Part shown: positions 50,697-53,631 of the stretch, piece after piece
Numbering within the stretch: position 1 is the first letter of the stretch
How the letters are laid out: each line of letters opens with the position of its first letter
From: an uncultured Dorea sp.
GTDB taxonomy: Bacteria; Bacillota; Clostridia; Lachnospirales; Lachnospiraceae
Assembly: GCA_910587575.1 (NCBI GenBank)
Contig: CAJULU010000005.1
Span: 22,782 to 76,412 of the forward strand
Length of the DNA: 53,631 bases
Direction of reading: 5' to 3'
Program-made: the position numbers and the translations under genes
Notes under the pieces: generated by a model
The model's database searches: none
What the model was told of the DNA's origin: nothing
What the model saw: only the letters and a program-made list of their open reading frames with translations

Positions 50697-51597
50697 ATTC
50701 TCTCCAATCAAATACTGCCTCAACCGCCTGGATTGCCACCTCAATCATGCCGTCGTCCGGCTCTTTGGTCGTCAGCTTCTGTATGGCAAGGCCCGGTTTG
50801 CTGAACAGATTCACAACCGGATTCTCACTGCGCCCTGCCAGCTTAAGGAACTCATAGGAAATCCCCGCAATCACCGGAAGCAGTGCGATTCTGATTACAA
50901 TCCTCATGGCCGGAGTCTCGGCCCGCACCAGAACCAGCATGATAATACTGATGGCAAGCACCAGAAAGAGAAAACTGGTTCCGCATCGTTTATGCTGCCT
51001 GGAACTGATCCGCACATTCTCCACCGTCAGCGGAAGCCCGTGTTCAATACAGTTGATACATTTATGTTCTGCTCCATGATACATGAACGTTCTCTGGATA
51101 TCCTCCATCCGTGAGATCAGCAGCACATACGCAATAAAGATCCCAATCCGCACGAATCCCTCGATCACTGTACGCACGCCGTAGGACGGGATATATTTTT
51201 CTAACAGAGAAGACAGAAAATAAGGCAGCACCATGAAGATGGCAACCGCCATCACGATGGAAAACGCAACCGTGGCCCCCATCAGCAGGCTTTCCTTCTT
51301 CTCCTGCTTCCGCGCATCCTTCTCTGTCAGTTCCCCCTCCTCTTCTTCCTCCTCGAAAAAGCTGGCAGAATAGGTCAGCGTCTTCATTCCCAGCACCATG
51401 GAATCAATAAAATTAAAGACTCCCCGGATAAACGGAATCTCTGTCAGCTTCTTCCATCTGTGGACAATACTTTTGTACGTGTCCCTGTTCACAAGGATCT
51501 CACCGTCGGGCTTGCGCACTGCAACCGCATATTCATCCTTGTGCTTCATCATAATGCCTTCTAACACCGCCTGGCCGCCTATATTTGATGATTTCAT
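50623..51597 (-). CDS. DUF1385 membrane protein (YqhQ family)
   Basis: This is a membrane protein of about 324 residues in the DUF1385 family, whose biochemical role is not established. The family start SNIGGQAVLEGIMMKHKDEY is clear. Several membrane helices follow, with the conserved YHGAEHKCINCIEHG and SRQHKRCGTSFLF between them. I placed the start at 51595-51597 by alignment with the family start. The ribosome site is weak (GAGGA, 14 bases away), and the frame is open upstream through the end of rpmE, so a longer form is possible. Its position between rpmE and prmC is common in Clostridia. Confidence 0.85.
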   Translation of the reverse strand: MKSSNIGGQAVLEGIMMKHKDEYAVAVRKPDGEILVNRDTYKSIVHRWKKLTEIPFIRGVFNFIDSMVLGMKTLTYSASFFEEEEEEGELTEKDARKQEKKESLLMGATVAFSIVMAVAIFMVLPYFLSSLLEKYIPSYGVRTVIEGFVRIGIFIAYVLLISRMEDIQRTFMYHGAEHKCINCIEHGLPLTVENVRISSRQHKRCGTSFLFLVLAISIIMLVLVRAETPAMRIVIRIALLPVIAGISYEFLKLAGRSENPVVNLFSKPGLAIQKLTTKEPDDGMIEVAIQAVEAVFDWREYEEENFHTAADHESRDGELRGGRD

Positions 51598-51772
51598 ATT
51601 GTTATCTGATTCCTCCTGCCTTCTTCCGGCACTCTGCATACATCCTGCCGTAACCTCTTTCAGACTGCTTTCCTGTTTTGTCTGCCCGCTTCTGGCAGCC
51701 GGCTTTAAGCGCCGGAAAAACAGATATAGAAAAGGGCTGAGATCATACAACCTCAACCCGATACCTGCAATC

Positions 51773-51976
51773 TTATTTGCCCATTCCGTATTTCTTATTG
51801 AACTTATCAACACGGCCGCGGGCCTGAGCTGCCTTCTGCTGGCCAGTGTAGAATGGATGGCACTTGGAACAGATCTCTACGTGAATGTCTTCTTTTGTAG
51901 AACCTGTCACAAAGGTGTTGCCACAGTTACAAGTTACAGTTGCCTGATGATATGTCGGATGGATTCCTTCTTTCAT
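51773..51976 (-). CDS. rpmE: 50S ribosomal protein L31
   Basis: This 67-residue ribosomal protein is the zinc-binding form. It has the C-x-C of TCNCGNTF and C-x-x-C of CSKCHPFYTGQQ, with the family end VDKFNKKYG. The ATG at 51974-51976 has AGAGGTG upstream; a GTG nine bases earlier is part of that ribosome site. Its own promoter lies over the rho stop. Confidence 0.96.
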   Translation of the reverse strand: MKEGIHPTYHQATVTCNCGNTFVTGSTKEDIHVEICSKCHPFYTGQQKAAQARGRVDKFNKKYGMGK

Positions 51977-52043
51977 GTTCTTCACCTCTTCTTTATTTCG
52001 TCATATGCTTACGCATTTCTTACGTTTTCTAAACAGCGTTGTT

Positions 52044-52072
52044 ATTGTAACATAAAAACATGGCATTGTCTA
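52044..52072 (-). promoter_or_regulatory. Promoter of rpmE
   Basis: On the minus strand, TAGACA (52067-52072) and TACAAT (52044-52049) are 17 bases apart. The -35 box overlaps the rho stop codon. No terminator is seen between rho and rpmE, so read-through is also likely. Confidence 0.6.
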
Positions 52073-53407
52073 GATGATTTTTGTCTTTTTTACCATTTGA
52101 ATCAGCTCTGCATTATTGCGGGTTCTGCTGTACATATTCAGAATGTTCTCCACAGCCTCATCCGCCCTCATACCGTTCAGAGCACGGCGCATGGTATCAA
52201 CCGCCTCCTGCTCCTCCCGGGACAGAAGCAGGTCTTCTCTTCTGGTTCCGGACTGGGGAATATCAATGGCCGGGAAGACTCTCTTCTCAGATAACTTCCG
52301 GTCTAATACCAGTTCCATGTTACCGGTTCCCTTGAATTCCTCATAGATGACGTCGTCCATCTTGCTTCCTGTGTTGACGAGAGCCGTTGCCAGAATGGTA
52401 AGGCTTCCGCCGCCCCGCATGTTTCTCGCCGCACCGAAGAACCGCTTCGGCATATGCAGGGCCGCCGGGTCAAGACCGCCCGATAAGGTTCGTCCGGACG
52501 GCGGAACCGTCAGGTTATAGGCTCTTGCCAGACGTGTGATACTGTCCAGAAGAATCATCACGTCCTTTTTATGTTCTACCAGACGCTTCGCGCGTTCAAT
52601 CACCATCTCGGACACACGCTTATGATGCTCCGGCAATTCGTCAAATGTAGAGTAGATGACTTCCACGTTGTCCCCTTCAATCGTCTCCTTGATATCCGTG
52701 ACTTCCTCGGGACGTTCGTCAATCAGCAGAATCAGCAGGTGAATCTCCGGGTTATTCTTGCGCACAGACAGTGCAACCTGTTTCAGAAGCGTGGTCTTAC
52801 CTGCCTTCGGCGGAGATACGATCATCCCTCTCTGTCCTTTTCCGATGGGTGAAAGAAGATCCACAATCCGCATGGCAGTGCTTGTCTTCCCACACTCCAT
52901 CCGAAGCCGCTCATCCGGGAAGATCGGCGTCATGTCTTCGAAATTCGTCCGTCTCATGGCCCTCATGGGATCAATATCATTAATCTTCGTCAGATACAGC
53001 AGTGCGCTGAACTTCTCCTGCTGCGTCTTAATCCTTGTATTTCCTTCCAGTATGTCCCCGGTCTTTAAGTTAAACTTGCGAATCTGAGAGGGTGAGACGT
53101 ACACGTCGTTCTCCCCCGGCAGATAGTTGGCGCTTCTGATAAATCCGTACCCGTCGGGAAGCACCTCCAGAATTCCGTGGGCCGTGATCCCGCTGTCCAG
53201 CCTGTCTATATCATGAACTTCTTTATCCCCCGTATTTGCAGACATCTCCTTGACCTGCTCCCTGGATGCCTGTTTCTCTTTCTCGTCTTCTTCCAGCATA
53301 CGCTCAATCAGCTCCGCTTTCTTCATTGTCGATATTCCTTTCAGACCTCTGGCTTTGGCAAGGTCTTTCAATGTAGATAAGGGCAATGATTCATACTTCT
53401 CTCTCAT
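52070..53407 (-). CDS. rho: Transcription termination factor Rho
   Basis: This 445-residue hexameric RNA helicase has an N-terminal SAP-like helix pair (LSTLKDLAKARGLKGISTMK). The RNA-binding cold-shock-like domain contains GYGFIRSANYLPGENDVYVS. The ATPase carries Walker A SPPKAGKTTLLKQ, Walker B LLILLIDERPEEVTD, and Q-loop and R-loop segments of standard form. There is no long N-terminal insertion. I chose the ATG at 53405-53407, with AAAGGA upstream; an ATG 18 bases earlier overlaps that site. A promoter lies about 125 bases upstream. Confidence 0.96.
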   Translation of the reverse strand: MREKYESLPLSTLKDLAKARGLKGISTMKKAELIERMLEEDEKEKQASREQVKEMSANTGDKEVHDIDRLDSGITAHGILEVLPDGYGFIRSANYLPGENDVYVSPSQIRKFNLKTGDILEGNTRIKTQQEKFSALLYLTKINDIDPMRAMRRTNFEDMTPIFPDERLRMECGKTSTAMRIVDLLSPIGKGQRGMIVSPPKAGKTTLLKQVALSVRKNNPEIHLLILLIDERPEEVTDIKETIEGDNVEVIYSTFDELPEHHKRVSEMVIERAKRLVEHKKDVMILLDSITRLARAYNLTVPPSGRTLSGGLDPAALHMPKRFFGAARNMRGGGSLTILATALVNTGSKMDDVIYEEFKGTGNMELVLDRKLSEKRVFPAIDIPQSGTRREDLLLSREEQEAVDTMRRALNGMRADEAVENILNMYSRTRNNAELIQMVKKTKII

Positions 53408-53531
53408 TAATAAATGTCCTTTCATTTTAAAAATAATTTTCCACCTATACAAATATCTGACATACCAATATCCATATATATTTTCCCTGGGATATGAGGG
53501 GCCTGAAGTGACCCAGTTGGAATTAAATGCT

Positions 53532-53560
53532 ATTATACTACATTTCCTGGAAATTTGAAA
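53532..53560 (-). promoter_or_regulatory. Promoter of rho
   Basis: On the minus strand, TTTCAA (53555-53560) and TATAAT (53532-53537) are 17 bases apart. The resulting leader of about 120 bases could host feedback control of rho, which is common, but I see no defined structure. Confidence 0.6.
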
Positions 53561-53586
53561 GCCTTTTTATTGATTTGATGCCATAA

Positions 53587-53611
53587 GAATGATATTATAG
53601 TAATATCGTTC
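53587..53611. repeat. AT-rich palindrome at the window end
   Basis: GAATGATATTA (53587-53597) faces TAATATCGTTC (53601-53611) across 3 bases, with one mismatch. It lies upstream of the rho promoter. It may be an operator or part of a terminator of a gene beyond the window. Confidence 0.35.
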
Positions 53612-53631
53612 AGCGGTCAGACCCAAAACGA

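Overview
The window looks like the chromosome of an anaerobic gut Firmicute of the Lachnospiraceae type. The evidence is a PolC-type replicative polymerase behind ispG, the block rho-rpmE-yqhQ-prmC-prfA, an indolepyruvate:ferredoxin oxidoreductase, an iron-dependent alcohol dehydrogenase, and strong Shine-Dalgarno sites with sigma-A promoters of 17-base spacing. I cannot fix the genus. I see no rRNA, tRNA, CRISPR array, transposase or integrase.

Layout. Positions 1-11.4 kb hold metabolic and housekeeping genes: iorA (cut by the window edge), a flavin split-barrel protein, an alcohol dehydrogenase on the + strand, mnmM, polC, ispG, two small unknown proteins and a PfkB sugar kinase. Positions 11.4-18.6 kb, read on the minus strand, hold an amino-acid-type ABC importer (permease, binding lipoprotein, ATPase), an M20 amidohydrolase, a PucR-type regulator, and a 737-residue protein that joins a double-cubane-cluster (2-hydroxyacyl-CoA dehydratase family) module to a PucR-type regulator.

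Positions 18.8-45.8 kb are the most interesting part. Eight large secreted proteins each end in the same two-loop dockerin module. They sit with two proteins that carry cohesin-like modules and are attached to the cell surface in different ways: one by four Ig-like (Big_2) domains and a sortase-like VKTGD tail, the other by a plain C-terminal membrane helix. The dockerin cargo contains no glycoside hydrolase or carbohydrate-binding module that I can recognise. It consists of transglutaminase-like domains with intact Cys-His-Asp triads, BspA-type leucine-rich repeats, propeller-like modules, GLUG-like repeats, long helical repeats and Ig-like sandwiches. It therefore reads as a non-cellulosomal cohesin-dockerin complex for adhesion or surface remodelling.

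Three promoters in this region, upstream of three separate transcription units, share one operator. It is an inverted repeat TGAACTA/TAGTTCA with half-site starts exactly 31 bp apart, with the inner half always 2 bp inside the spacer next to the -35 box. An XRE-type regulator is divergent from one of these promoters, and an AgrC-like sensor kinase without an adjacent response regulator lies next to another. The system thus appears to be a small co-regulated regulon.

Positions 47.3-53.6 kb return to ordinary genes: an AAA/DUF4143 ATPase on the + strand, then prfA, prmC, yqhQ, rpmE and rho on the minus strand. By eye the cohesin-dockerin region is more A+T-rich than its flanks.
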